Shown here piece by piece: positions 45,715 to 56,244 of a stretch of 64,000 nt of DNA. The position numbers and the translations under genes are program-made. Below the pieces are notes generated by a model. The model did not search any database. It was given only the letters and a program-made list of their open reading frames with translations, and was not told the DNA's origin. Position 1 is the first letter of the stretch; each line of letters starts with the position of its first letter. This DNA is from Dasypus novemcinctus (taxonomy: Eukaryota > Chordata > Mammalia > Cingulata > Dasypodidae), in assembly GCF_030445035.2 (NCBI RefSeq), contig NC_080683.1:118963225-119027224 (forward strand), in the 5' to 3' direction.

Positions 45715-46133
45715 TTTTTAAGATCTCTCTCTCTCTCTCCCTCCCTCCATCCCTCCCTCCCCCACCTCAGTTGTCTGTTCTCTGTGTCTATTTGCTACGT
45801 CTTCTTCTTTGTCCACTTCTGTTGTTGTCAGCAGCACGGGAATCTGTGTCTCTTTTTGTTGCATCATCTTGTTGTGTCAGCTCTCCGTGTGTGTGGCACC
45901 ATTCTTGGGCAGGCTGCACTTTCTTTCACGCTGGGCGGCTCTCCTTACAGGGCGCACTCCTTTCGCATGGGGGTCCCTTACACGGGGGACACCCCTGTGT
46001 GGCATGGCACTCCTTGTGTGCATCAGCACTGCACATGGGCCAGCTCCACATGGGTCAAGGAGGCCCGGGGTTTGAACCACGGACCTCCCATGTGGTAGGT
46101 GGACGCCCTAACCACTGGGCCAAGTCCGCTTCC
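45715..46133 (-). mobile_element. DAS-III SINE, antisense, nested in DAS tail
   Basis: The left end is a T/C-rich run with a CT and CCCT microsatellite (45722-45775). Then come 'tctgttctctgtgtctatttgct', 'gcagcacgggaatctgtgtctctttttgttgcatcatcttg', 'tgtcagctctccgtgtgtgtggcacc', 'gcatgggggtccc' and the head complement 'gggtttgaaccacggacctcccatgtggtaggtggacgccctaaccactgggccaagtccgcttcc'. All DAS-III landmarks are present. The 16-base word ctgctcattgcttttt flanks it on both sides. Confidence 0.95.
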
Positions 46134-46305
46134 CTGCTCATTGCTTTTTCTTGTTGTCTGCTTTTGTTTTTGCTTGTTGTCTGTGAATTGTTTTTGTTTA
46201 ATGTCTGCTTGTTGCTTGTTTGTCTTCTTTAGGAGGCACAGGGACCCGAACCCAGAACCTCCCATGTGGGAGGCGGTCACTCAACTGCTTGAGTCACATT
46301 GGTGC
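46134..46305 (-). mobile_element. Second DAS SINE, head side of nest (antisense)
   Basis: Begins with the right copy of the 16-base duplication (46134-46149). The T-rich tail continues ('ttgttgtctgcttttgtttttgcttgttgtctg'), then the head complement 'aggaggcacagggacccgaacccagaacctcccatgtgggaggcggtcactcaactgcttgagtcacattgg'. It is the host of the DAS-III insertion. Confidence 0.88.
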
Positions 46306-46316
46306 CTTTTGTTTTT

Positions 46317-46396
46317 AATAAAAATAAATTTATTTTTAGAGGAATTTTAGATTTACAGAAAAATTACACCAAAAGCACAGGGAGTTCCTTGCTCCC
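46317..46396 (-). mobile_element. Old LINE-1 3' end fragment (antisense)
   Basis: 'aataaaaataaatttatttttagaggaattttagatttacagaaaaattacaccaaaagcacagggagttccttgctcc' is the complement of a common L1M 3' UTR start, next to the SINE nest. Confidence 0.72.
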
Positions 46397-47659
46397 TTGT
46401 CTTTTATTAAGGATGGTTAATAAAAGTGACCATATTTCCTCCTCTGTAAAATTGTGTGGAAGACACAAAGGCACTTTGTATTAGGTTGTTTGTGCTCTTC
46501 TTAAGCGTCTCTCTGCCACCCCTCTCACAGAGTACAGTGTGGTGGCAGAGGTGTGACTCCTGATAAGCTGATTTTTGGGACCCCCCCAGTCTAGTTTTTT
46601 ACCTTAGTTTGCAGAAAGTAAAGCTAAGTATATGTCTAATTGCAGAGATTAGCCTTAGCCTAGGCTTTTTTAATTCAATATTGCTTCCTTTTCATTCTTG
46701 ATGTAGTCAACATTTTTCTGTTTTCCTGGATCTGACTGTGCTTGCTTCTTTACATAAAACACTAAAGGGACATGAATAAAAAAGGAATAATCAAATTTGA
46801 GCTTGTTGAAAATGTTGAAGACACAAAAGGACATTTTCATCTGTGCCTGAAACTATCAGAACAAGGAAGTGATCTCCAAGCTGCTGGGGGCAGATGGCAT
46901 AGTGATAATAGATAACAAGAGCTGCTTCTGCAGCAAGGGGAGTGGTCTGCAGGGTGGAAGGATAAGAACAAATTATACTTTGAATCTGGGGGTAGGGGTG
47001 CTATATTTTTTGGAGCATGTTTTTTTTAAATACTGTTCTCACTGTATTGTCACCCTATTGAGGTTGTCACCATAGTTATTATTATTCTACTTTTCTGGAG
47101 GAGGAAATTGTGAGTCAGCATTAAATGACTTGTCCTCATTCAAAACAATGTGAAGAGGGAACTGACCACAACTGCACACAGATGAGTCTACAGCAAGACA
47201 AAGCCTGGTCCTTCCCATGACTCCTCGTCACTAGCCCTGCATGCTCCGTGTCAGGTTGCAGGGGAGCATGGAATGCTGACAAATCGATGATGCTCAGAGC
47301 TTCCTTCTCAAGGAATGCATATGAAATCAGGCTTAACCGCAGTGTACTGAGATAATCTGGAGCCCAAAAGATGAATGAATCAGGGAACTGTGGGTCAATA
47401 TTTCAAAAAGGGGTATAGATCCCACAAACCACAGACAGGTCAGCGATTCTCATATGGCGATCCCAGAAAAGTCAAGAAAGGATTTTTAGCTAATGGTTTG
47501 TGAGCAGTGACAAGAGAATGTGGTGATTTCTTAGAGTGAACACAGGCTCATAAGGAAGGTCATGTCACACTAGCTTCGTTTATTTTCTTGCTTTTAAACA
47601 CAGCTACCTTAAAAGAGCAGGTGATTGACTAGATCTAGGGAAATGCACTTTTCACAATA
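46397..47659. other. No gene seen; unique sequence
   Basis: AT-rich with a 68-codon frame (46869-47075) without signals. The stretch 47060-47170 resembles a worn antisense MIR but is too diverged to list. Confidence 0.4.
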
Positions 47660-47872
47660 GTACTGCAAAAATAGCAACCCCTGATGGAGCTCTTCCTATA
47701 TGCTTTATTTCAGTTAGCCCCACAATACTCCCAGTAGGTAGATACTTTCTTGATCTCTCTTTTTATAGATAAGAAACAGAGGATTTGTGAGAACCAGTAA
47801 TTTACCCAAAGTCACACTGCTTTGAGTGGCTGAGCCGGAATTGAAAACTGGATTTTTCTGACTCAGAGCTCT
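47660..47872 (-). mobile_element. MIR SINE (antisense)
   Basis: 'ctgatggagctcttcctatatgctttatttcagttagccccacaatactcccagtaggtagatactttcttgatctctctttttatagataagaaacagaggatttgtgagaaccagtaatttacccaaagtcacactgctttgagtggctgagcc' follows the antisense MIR order from the tail to the tRNA-like half. Confidence 0.82.
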
Positions 47873-48084
47873 TGTTGGTAACTACTCATTCTGTTGTGTT
47901 GATGGGTTTAGGAAACCTTAGAGACTGAGGTAGGTGAGGGCTATACAGGTTGGATCAAAATACCTTAAGATAGATTCATGGCAAGTTGAAAACAAACCCA
48001 AGGCATGCTGGTCAGCATTTTGGTTTTGATCTGCTTAATATCTGAATCAGTGATTTGGATAAAGCCCTAAAAAGCGTACGTTAC
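47873..48084. other. No gene seen
   Basis: Unique spacer before an LTR. Confidence 0.4.
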
Positions 48085-48445
48085 AGATGGAATCATGTCT
48101 CCCACAAAGACGCGAACCCATTTCTAGGCAGGATCTTTGAAGATGCTCTAAGAGGAGGTCAGTTGGCACAGGGCTGGCCTTAGTCCAGCGTGCCTGGCGT
48201 CCTAAGACGCCGCGGAGAACCTGAACACAGGATGGAAGACGGAGGAGACGGCCAGCCATGTGATGGAGGTGGAGATGTGCTGGCAAGCCCCCCCCAGAAG
48301 ACCCAGACTTCTGGGGAAGAGTGGTCCTGCCCACAGCTTGGCTTTGGACTTGGAGCCTCCAAAGCCGTGGACGAGCAGATTCCCGTTGCCTAAGCTCGCC
48401 GCTCTGTGGCGCTTTGTTACAGCAGCCCTGGCAAACCAGGACAGC
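48085..48445 (+). mobile_element. ERVL-MaLR-type LTR, sense
   Basis: 'cagatggaatcatgtctcccacaaagacgcgaacccatttctaggcaggatctttgaagatgc' at the start, 'ggaagacggaggagacggccagccatgtgatggaggtgg' in the middle, and the 3' end 'gcctaagctcgccgctctgtggcgctttgttacagcagccctggcaaaccaggaca' fit an MLT1-like LTR. Its CpG content gives overlapping false frames (48047-48571 and 48202-48813, minus). Confidence 0.8.
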
Positions 48446-49689
48446 ACGCTTATCTCCTCCGAGGTTGACAAAATCAAGAAGAGAAGCCAATCCCATTGCT
48501 GCTGCGGACATTTGTACTGGCTCCCCCTCTTCAGGGTCCTTTCCCTGAGATGGCTGCCTTTGATGCCACAACTCTGTAAAAAGGACGAATTACCAGCCCG
48601 CCCACCCTCTCTCCTTTTTTTTAGCAGTGGGCAGAACTGAGGTTCAGGAAAGTGAAGTGAGTCAGGCAGGGTCATCGGGTTGGTAACCTGGGACTTCTGT
48701 TTTCTCTCACACTGTAGGAGATACAGGGTCACGATTAGAAATAATATCAGGACATCCGAATGCCAGGTGAAAACGAGTAAAAGAAAACATGAAAGTGACA
48801 AATGTAAAGACAAGAGTAAAAAGTAGGTTTCAGTTGATGATCAGTTTTATGTGAGCCAACAAGGCGTTATGGTTATGAATAAAGCTAATTTAATCGTGGC
48901 CTGAATGAATGGAAACATAATGTTAACATGGCACAAGAAATATTCCCACTGAACACGGCACTGTCAAGTCACTGAGGGGACCCACATGCCCTGGGCCCAG
49001 CATTCAGCAAAAACTTGGCCTAAGCAAAGTCCCTAGAGGCAGGCAGCCACTGCCGAGACCGTAAAATGTAGGCTGGAGGAGGAACGAGGAAATGAAGAAA
49101 AATGCGAATTCTCTGAATGCTTGGGATAGGCGTAGCCGGAAGTCGATTTTAGCTCAGTCTCGAGGACAACACTGACAAGGGAACAGCCCCTGGCAGAAGG
49201 GGCCTTGTTGTGAAGCATTCTCAGGTGAAAGGTGAAATTGTAATGCATTCTCACGTCCCATCCAATCTAATATTACGTGACTGCTTAGACATTTTCTCTA
49301 GGAGGTTAAGGATGACTCCCATTTCGATTTTTACTTAGCTCCAAGCAATACCTGGAGTGTGGTAGATGTCAGTAACTATTTACTGAAACGAATCTTCAGA
49401 AGGAAGAGGAAAGGGCCCTGGCTGCTAACGGCCTATCTATCTGGATACATCCTGATGCAGTTAAGTGAGCCGCTTTAGAGGAGCATTGGTCGCGGGGCAG
49501 ACACTCACTGCGCCCTTGTTCTACCGCACGCTTCCCCAGAACGTGCTTCCCCAGGAATCCAGTGGACTTAGCCTCTGCATACTCAGTGCGTTCAGCTTGA
49601 GCTTCATCCGAGAGACTCCATCACTGCATTATACCCTTACTCAACTCTATTTCTGTTACTTCCAGGCAATTCCTACCACCTGATACACA
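48446..49689. other. No gene seen; unique sequence
   Basis: No repeat or exon recognised. Frames of up to about 70 codons in both directions. Confidence 0.4.
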
Positions 49690-49858
49690 CATATTTAACA
49701 TCTGTCTCCTGCCATTTGAAAGTAGGCTCTTTGGCAGCAGGACTTTTGTTTGGTTCCCTGCCATATCCCCATACTTAGAACTGAAACTAGAGAGAAGATA
49801 AAACAGCATTCAATAAATACTTGTTGAGTGAATGAATAATAAATGAATGAATGAACCA
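49690..49858 (+). mobile_element. L2 LINE 3' end (sense)
   Basis: 'gtaggctctttggcagcaggacttttgtttggttccctgccatatccccatacttag' and the terminal 'cattcaataaatacttgttgagtgaatgaataataaatgaatgaatga' follow the L2 3' end order. The terminal tgaa repeat is expanded. Confidence 0.75.
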
Positions 49859-50614
49859 ACATACGCCCACCTCAAGAAAGGCTCTTATCTTTTTTTCCTA
49901 GTCCTCAGTTTTATAAATGACATCTACTACAGTTTAGAAGATTTATCCAGATCTCGTGGATTCGAATACAATCATAAAAACAAACTTCTGGGACAGAAAA
50001 ATTGATCGTATATTAGAAGTTATCGGGGAAGCTTGTTTAATCTGATTCTCTATTTTAAAAAGTACAGACAAACATGGGTTTTAAGGGTGATTGAAATTTT
50101 GATTTTGCCTGAAGCAAAGGTCTGAAAGAAATAATGTCCTGAGATTACGCTGAGGTTTTGAATCTGTTTTTTCTTGATGAGTTCGTCTATTTACGGAAAT
50201 GAGGCCAGTGAGACTATGAGTTACAGGTTTTGAGATTTCTTAGCATTCTTGGCTCAACTTGTAGCAGGGTAGAATCTTCCTCACTGAGGATTTGGGCCAT
50301 CAGCAATGAAATGCTCCAGGAGTTCAACCTGGTCAGAATGCAGAAAATGTCTCCTTGGTTGGAAAGTTTGGGTGCATTTTAATCTGAGCTGATAGTAGAT
50401 TTATCCATGTGCCCCCCAAAAATGGGCTTTGAAGAAGGAGCTGGGTGAAGAGACAAGGGAAGGGCTACAAAGACCTATCTGGACGTCACTGGAAAGCCCC
50501 AGCTGCCCAGGTGGGCCCAAGATCTCAGTCCTTCAAGTCTGGCCAAGTGAGACCCCAGGGCTGATCCACACAGATGACTTTCTAGAAACCAACTGCACCT
50601 TGTAGAACTCTGCT
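49859..50614. other. No gene seen; AT-rich unique sequence
   Basis: No exon-like or repeat signal recognised. Confidence 0.4.
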
Positions 50615-50628
50615 TCCATCTCCTTTTA
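50615..50628. repeat. Target-site duplication, left (DAS-III)
   Basis: tccatctcctttta, identical to 51042-51055, at the edge of the T-rich end of the antisense SINE. Confidence 0.9.
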
Positions 50629-51041
50629 TTTTATTTTTTAAAAATTTATTTCACCCCCTCTCCCCTCGTCATCTGCTCTCTGTGTTCTTTTGCTGTGTGT
50701 TCTTCTGTGTCCTCTTCTATTCTTGTCAGCAGCACCGGGAATCTGTGTCTCTTTTTTTGTTGTTGTTGCATCATCTTGCTGCGTCAGCTCTCCGTGTGTG
50801 CGGCACCTCTCCTGGGCAGGCTGCGCTTTTTTTCATGCGGGGCATCTCTCCTTGCGGGGTGCACTCCTTGCCCGTGGGGTTCCCCTATGCAGGGGACACC
50901 CCTGTATGGCACGGTGCTCCTTGCGCGCATCAGCACTGCACATGGGCCAGCTCATCACACAGGTCAGGAGGCCCTGGGTTTGAACCCTGGACCTCCTATA
51001 AGTAGGTGGACACTCTATCCGTTGAGCCACATCTGCTTCCC
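50629..51041 (-). mobile_element. DAS-III SINE, antisense, full length
   Basis: The left edge is T-rich (complement of the tail). The body follows DAS-III in reverse: 'gctctctgtgttcttttgctgtgtgttcttctgtgtcc', 'gcatcatcttgctgcgtcagctctccgtgtgtgcggcacc', 'gcgcgcatcagcactgcacatgggccagctc', then the B-box complement 'gggtttgaaccc' at about 50976-50987 and the head complement to 'ccacatctgcttccc'. A 14-base target duplication closes both sides. It is a young, intact copy. Confidence 0.97.
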
Positions 51042-51055
51042 TCCATCTCCTTTTA
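51042..51055. repeat. Target-site duplication, right (DAS-III)
   Basis: tccatctcctttta, identical to 50615-50628. Confidence 0.9.
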
Positions 51056-52060
51056 GATACCTTGCCTTCCAGTGGACCTGGCCAGCCACGTCCTCTGCTT
51101 CCTGCTGCTCACAGCCTGTGACCTCCCCTGACAAGAACTTTTCCAAGTGGCCTACTATTAAAAGTCAATGTCCCCCACTTGTCTCTTTTTCCTTCTCTTC
51201 TGCACAAACTCCCATTTCTTGAGATTGAGCTTTGTTCCAGTAAAAACGATTGGTACCTTGGTATGCCAAACTCATAGATTCATGGTGGATGGGTGAGGAA
51301 GGCACAGAATTTCCAGCTCCAGAAGAGTCAGATTAATCTTCCATTAGTGTTCTGTGGGCTCTATGGGGAAGATATTTTGAGCTGGGATTTTGCTGTTTTT
51401 TGACTTCACAAAGAGTTGGGCTCCTCCTGCTACCCTCACTTTAGCTCAACTCCAGGAAGTCCTCCACAGGGTTAAATGTATGGAATCAAAATCACCAAAG
51501 AGCTGATCATGTCTCTCACCTCCCCACCCCTGCCCCAATTTTGCAAATGGGTGTGGAATAATAGAGTCCTTGATGTAGGCCAGTATATAAGTTAAGACAG
51601 TGGAAACTCAAATAGGAAACTGAAATCCTCAGGGCAGAGACTTATATTTTGAAACTTTGGGTTATGGTGAGCAGTTAGAAGAAATATGAAATGTCATCTA
51701 ATGTAACTCACTTGATTTACCGAGTGAGGAAACAGCACGTGCCTGTTTAAGAGATCTTCGGCACTTAGATCCTACACTCTCTATGTAGTTCTATATTTTT
51801 ACACCTTTAGGATTTTTTAGTTATTCCTGCTCACATTGTCTCTCCCTGACCCATTGCAAATAATTTTATAAAATAAGATGGTGGCTGAATTAACCAAGAT
51901 GCTAATTAGCAAAGGGAAAGAATACCGATCAGAGTCCATGTCTCCTGGCTCCTAGTTCAGGGCTTGGTCATTTGATTGAGTATTAAAGGAAATTAAGGAT
52001 GGATAGGGATAGAATTTGTGGTCCTACACTCTTGGGTAACAGGTGCACCTGAGCTATTCT
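51056..52060. other. No gene seen; unique sequence
   Basis: No repeat or coding signal recognised. The last five bases (attct) recur at 52514-52518 and may be part of the LTR target duplication. Confidence 0.4.
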
Positions 52061-52514
52061 TGTTTTAGTTTTCTGACTGCTAAAGCAGATGCCATGCAAT
52101 TGGTTGACTTAAATAATGAGAATTTATTAGCTCACAGTTTTGAGGCTAGGAAAAATCCAAATTAAGACTTCATTAAGGTGATGCTTTCTTTCCAAAGACT
52201 GGGGTTCTGGACCTGGTTGCTGATGATCCTTGTTCCTGAGCTCCTCTGTCATATGGCAATGCACATGGCGGCCTCTCCTGGCCTTGCTCTTCTTTTCTGG
52301 TTCCACTGACTCTCAGCTTCTTGCTTCCTGCTTGAATTTCATTCTGCTCATAAGGACTCCAGTAACAGGATAAAGACCCATCCTGAATGAGCTGGGCCCC
52401 ACAGTAATGGAAGTAACCTCATCAAAAAGTCCTACTTACAATGGTTCACTCCTACAAGAATGAATTCGATTTGAGAACATGTATTTCTGGAGTACAAAGC
52501 TCCAAACCACTACA
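52061..52514 (-). mobile_element. Solo LTR of MaLR/ERVL-type element, antisense
   Basis: On the plus strand it starts 'tgttttagttttctgactgctaaagc' and ends 'aaaccactaca', the complement of an LTR that opens TGTAG and closes with CA. It contains the complement of an AATAAA area ('agaatttattagctcacagttttgaggctagg'), and 'ggatgggtctttatcctgttactggagtcc' in reverse. The flanks share ttct (52057-52060 and 52515-52518). It resembles xenarthran-specific LTRs and shares its opening TGTAG...GTTTG with the LTR at 26406. No internal genes follow. Confidence 0.82.
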
Positions 52515-52734
52515 TTCTCTATAGTGCAATATTTATCAGTCTTGCTAAGAATGATTCTAGTTTCTTTTGGATGGGGGAGGGATGGTCCTCTCTGAGAGTT
52601 TGAAGATAATAAGGACTCTTCCTAGAATATGGCACACACATACAATCCATCCCAGGTCCAGGCTACTCACAAAGTTCCTTAATTTAAGGACTGTCCTCTA
52701 GACTAAGACCCAATGATCTGACTATTTGAGTCGG
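52515..52734. other. No gene seen
   Basis: Unique spacer. Confidence 0.4.
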
Positions 52735-52875
52735 TTAACCTGGATATTTGCCATGCTCTAGGCATTGCTTGGAGGACTTGGTAGGTGCTGCATCATCTAG
52801 TCCTCATACCAGCACTTGAAGGATGCACCAAGATTATTTCCATTCTGCAGAGAAGACAGAAGGATTTAGGAAGCA
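52735..52875 (-). mobile_element. MIR SINE fragment (antisense)
   Basis: 'gccatgctctaggcattgcttggaggacttggtaggtgctgcatcatctagtcctcataccagcac' and 'ttatttccattctgcagagaagacagaaggatt' follow the antisense MIR order. Confidence 0.65.
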
Positions 52876-52879
52876 TGTG

Positions 52880-53020
52880 TTCATTTACAAATATTTCTTA
52901 AGTAATGACTGATGGCAGGCATGAAGCTAGGTGCTGAGGATATAAAGACCTGCAAAATAGGGTGGGAGAGCCTGCCCTCATGGAGCTTAGAGTCTGGTGA
53001 AGCAATTGATGGTGTGTCTA
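52880..53020 (-). mobile_element. L2 LINE 3' end (antisense)
   Basis: 'tgtgttcatttacaaatatttcttaagtaatgactgatggcaggcatgaagctaggtgctgaggatataaagacctgcaaaatagg' and 'ctgccctcatggagcttagagtctgg' are the complement of the L2 3' tail, with the usual 'gtgccaggcac' block worn to 'ggcaggcat'. Confidence 0.72.
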
Positions 53021-54026
53021 CATATGGACATGCAGGTATGGGGAGTGTGATGGGTGGTGATAGTAACACATGCATGAGGACTGATGGATGGAATGAAAGA
53101 AGGAAGTCAATACTGGAGAACCAAGAAAAACAGGCATAAGGGACTCATAAGGAGGGCTGCAGAAAGGGTGAGGGGTGCCAGGCCATGTGTGTAGTTAAAT
53201 CCCTCACTGGAGTTCACCTCCAAAGAAAGAGCCCAGGCTCAAACTCAGCACAAATGACCTACTGTCAGACTTGCTGCATTGTTCCTGCAAATACAGTGAC
53301 TCTTAGTGACACATGATGTCCTGTCCTGGTCTTCTCCACACCTGTGGGAAGTACCTGCTCCTGAAGAACCCAAAACCATGCTCCCTAGACTCTCTGCAGT
53401 GAAGGACCAAGTTTAAAAATTTTTACTCTGTCATCCTGTACAGCCATACTTTTGTAAATCATAAGGAAAATGATCATGGCCTTGGGTTGTCCCTGCAAAG
53501 TCCAGTTGCTCTAAAGGTTTCTGAGTGGTTGCTCTTACTTTCTGTACCCACCGCCTTGTGGATAAGGAGCATGGAGTTCTGAGATCACCATGCTGAGTCA
53601 AATTACTTGCATGGGACAATGTACCCATGTAGGGAATGAGACCACAATCGAATAGAAAGAGATGGCTTAGTTTTATTTGATTCCAGGATGGCATAAAATG
53701 GCATATACAAGGCATGCACTGGGAGTGTCCCCTTATTGCCTGCTTCTGCTGGAGAAGCAGCCTGTCACTCCATCCCCAGGGCCTTGGCCCCCCGGAGTGG
53801 CCCCTTCATCTGGGCTGGCTCTAGGAGGAACCACAGAGACCCTTGGGCAAGCATTGGCTCATGCCTGACGCTAATGCTGAGGGATGGTATGGTTGGATGG
53901 GTGCTTTCATTTGGTGAAAAAATTGTCTCTGATCTCTATTTCTAAGAAAAATGCTTTAACTCACCATTGCCACATGGCCTGCAGGACCTACCCTCAAACA
54001 ACTGAGCCTTTCTTTCTCCTTTTCAG
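53021..54026. other. No gene seen; unique sequence leading to a candidate exon
   Basis: No repeat recognised apart from the L2 to its left. A pyrimidine tract with an AG acceptor sits at its right end (54010-54026). Confidence 0.4.
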
Positions 54027-54157
54027 AACAGCAGCTTGACCACATGCGTGACGCCAGGCCTGGGCTGGACCCCTTTCCAGGGAGGATGAAGGCGCCCAGG
54101 TCACCTATGGCTTGTCTTCTGGTCCAGCTCATGCACTTCGCACACTACCTCCAGCAA
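54027..54157 (+). other. Candidate exon, 131 bp, function unknown
   Basis: The acceptor is a long pyrimidine tract ('ctttctttctccttttcag') ending at 54026, and the donor GTGAGT follows base 54157. One frame is open throughout: after two bases of phase, 43 codons run to the donor. The frame holds MRDARPGLDPFPGRM, and a later ATG (54086) begins MKAPRSPMACLLVQ with a short hydrophobic stretch, loosely like a signal peptide start. I do not recognise the family. It could be an internal exon, a first coding exon after a 5' UTR, or a non-coding transcript exon. The exon interior has no known repeat. Confidence 0.28.
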
Positions 54158-54793
54158 GTGAGTGCATGTGACAAACAGAAAGGCGGTGCTAATTTCAGGT
54201 CTACGAGAAACTCAGGGTGGGGGGATCATGGTTGACAGACAGAGTCAGGATTGGCAGGTTAAGCTTCTATTCTAGAAGCTTCTAGGCGATATTGACAAAC
54301 AATGGGCAATAGATACACTTGGCATTAATAACAATGTGCTTGACAGGGTCTTGTTGAACGAGCGCAGGTGGGACTGCCACGGACACTGGGAGATGTGGTC
54401 TCAACCCTCACCATCCAGGCCCGCCGAACGCAATAATAATTTTCAGCAACCTTCACTTCTGGACATGATGTCATTAATTTTTACGCTGGAGACACAAGAT
54501 GGTCTGTGGTCTGATATTTTCATTTGAAAGCAAGGGGGAAGACAAAAGCAAACAGGCCTCTTGGCCATGAGAAAATGAATGACCTTCCAAGTAAGGAATT
54601 TCAATTGGCGCTTTCAGCTTTAGAGGGGGATGAGGCTGGAGAGCCGTTTGTAGCAGAAGTATAAGATGGGGCAATGGTTGGGGGGTACAGGGCATGCACC
54701 CTCATCCCCATCCACAGACCACTTTCAAAGGTTCTGAGGTCCCTGAGCCACTGATTAGCAGGTCAACATTCTTGCTAACAGCTTCCCCCTCCC
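54158..54793. other. No gene seen; intron-like or intergenic
   Basis: No repeat or exon recognised. A T24 run lies at 54794-54817 immediately to the right. Confidence 0.35.
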
Positions 54794-54817
54794 TTTTTTT
54801 TTTTTTTTTTTTTTTTT
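54794..54817 (+). repeat. (T)24 homopolymer
   Basis: Pure T run with 'aagagagagctggcatgccag' after it. No recognisable retroelement body is attached on its right, so it may be an isolated old tail or a length-variable tract. Confidence 0.9.
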
Positions 54818-55449
54818 AAGAGAGAGCTGGCATGCCAGCGCATGCTTGAATGCTCTCCCAGTTACATATAAACTTTAAAAAGAGGCCCCCTTTCCCGGCC
54901 TGACTCACACTCCATGCATCACATAACCAGAGTTTGGAAAGGCTGCGAAGAATGCACATGGCGGCTGGTTCTATTTTGTCAGATCGTGGGAGTGATAAAA
55001 ACAAGTGATCTGGCAGTGAGGTCGGGGGTGGGTAAATTTTTGGGTGCAGCGTGAGGTTAGGAGGGGTCATGGAAGGCAATAGAAAAGACTCCCCTGTTTC
55101 TGTTCCTGAGGACATTTAGGATAACAGAACCGTTGCATTTTAAAGAGGGACTAGATGTTAGAAATCTGTGATGAAGGTTCAGAGATGGTAGATGCTAGCC
55201 CCACATAACAGAGCAAGAAGAAACTGCAGAACCACTAACCCCATTTGAGAATCTGATAAAGGCTACAGGCACTTTCTCCTGAAAAACAAAACTACACCCA
55301 GTATTTTCAACATGGTCTCGCAGGCTTTGTGGACTCCTTCTGTTCGTCCCCTGACCTGAGGGTCAATGAGGTCTCCATCGTCCTAGTAGAGGTTACAATT
55401 AAGCATCTAGATAATGTTCAGCAGATGAGGCCGAAATCCCTTCTCCTCT
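54818..55449. other. No gene seen
   Basis: No exon or repeat recognised. The minus frame 54816-55115 has no domain. Confidence 0.4.
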
Positions 55450-55645
55450 TCCACTTCCTAGCTGCCTGAGCACAAGCAAGCAGGTAACATCTCTAAGCCT
55501 CCGTTTCCTGTTACATAAAATGGGTACACAAGAGCACCCACTTCATAGGTTGTTATGAAGATTAACTGTGATAATAGGTTTCAGGAACTCAAGTTAGTAG
55601 AAAGCCTGGTACATGGGAAGCTCAACCCCGTGTTGCTGTTGATAT
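55450..55645 (+). mobile_element. MIR SINE (sense)
   Basis: 'acttcctagctgcctgagcacaagcaagcaggtaacatctctaagcctccgtttcctgttacataaaatgggtacacaagagcacccacttcataggttgttatgaagattaactgtgataatagg' follows the usual MIR middle-to-3' order ('cttactagctgtgtgacc', 'acctctctgtgcctcagtttcctcatctgtaaaatgg', 'catagggttgttgtgaggattaaa'). Confidence 0.85.
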
Positions 55646-56153
55646 TATGACTACCTTCCCTCACCAAGGTCATGGCCTCTGTGGTAGGCTGACCAAGGGC
55701 CACCTCTGACCCAGCTCTCCTGAAAATCTTCCCGGGTCTTTGGCTTGCTCTTGCTTCCGGCCCAAATCTATTTGCCTCCTGGCCATTCTCCTTTCCTGAA
55801 GGGTCTCTTCATGTCATCACCTGAAAGTCAGTCTGAAAAAAAAAAAAAGAAAAAAAGAAAAAAGAAAGTCAGCCTGTGTTAAAAATCTCTTAACAAATTC
55901 GTGGGGCAGAAATCCATTAGAAGGAAGTGCTAGGATAAAAAGATTGCTTGAGAAAAGGGTATGCCTGTGAAGTACTTCCTCACTCTAGTGGAGATTAAAC
56001 AGTGGAACAAGTAGAAATTCCACATCTTCAAGAACGGTTTTGAGCCTATGAGATTGTTTCATCATCTCTTAATAGGAGGGAAAACATGGCTCAATTTCTT
56101 TACAAAGTTTTTTTTTTTTTAATCTAAATGTTCAGATTGGAAAACTATCTTAT
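55646..56153. other. No gene seen; A-rich tract inside
   Basis: A poly(A)-type stretch with G and C interruptions lies at 55836-55868. No associated repeat body identified with confidence. Confidence 0.4.
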
Positions 56154-56244
56154 TTTTAATTTTTTTAAGGAGGTACCAGGGATCGAACCTAAGACCTAAT
56201 ATATGGGAAGCAGGCACTCAACCACTGAGCTACATTTGTTCCCT
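56154..56244 (-). mobile_element. DAS-type SINE monomer, antisense (first of pair)
   Basis: After a T-rich run, 'aaggaggtaccagggatcgaacctaagacctaatatatgggaagcaggcactcaaccactgagctacatttgttccc' is the complement of a DAS head. It has an unusual 'aacctaagacctaatatatggg' wording shared with the next copy. In a 56-base comparison (56169-56225 and 56289-56345) I count two differences. Confidence 0.9.

Noticed and set aside
45441..46232. Longest open frame in the window (263 codons, plus strand)
   Set aside because: It runs through antisense DAS SINE sequence (heads, tails and the DAS-III body). The protein is rich in L, F and C from T-rich tail complement and is not a gene.
48047..48813. Minus-strand frames of 174 and 203 codons
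   Set aside because: They lie over an LTR and its flank. The open stretch is antisense LTR sequence.
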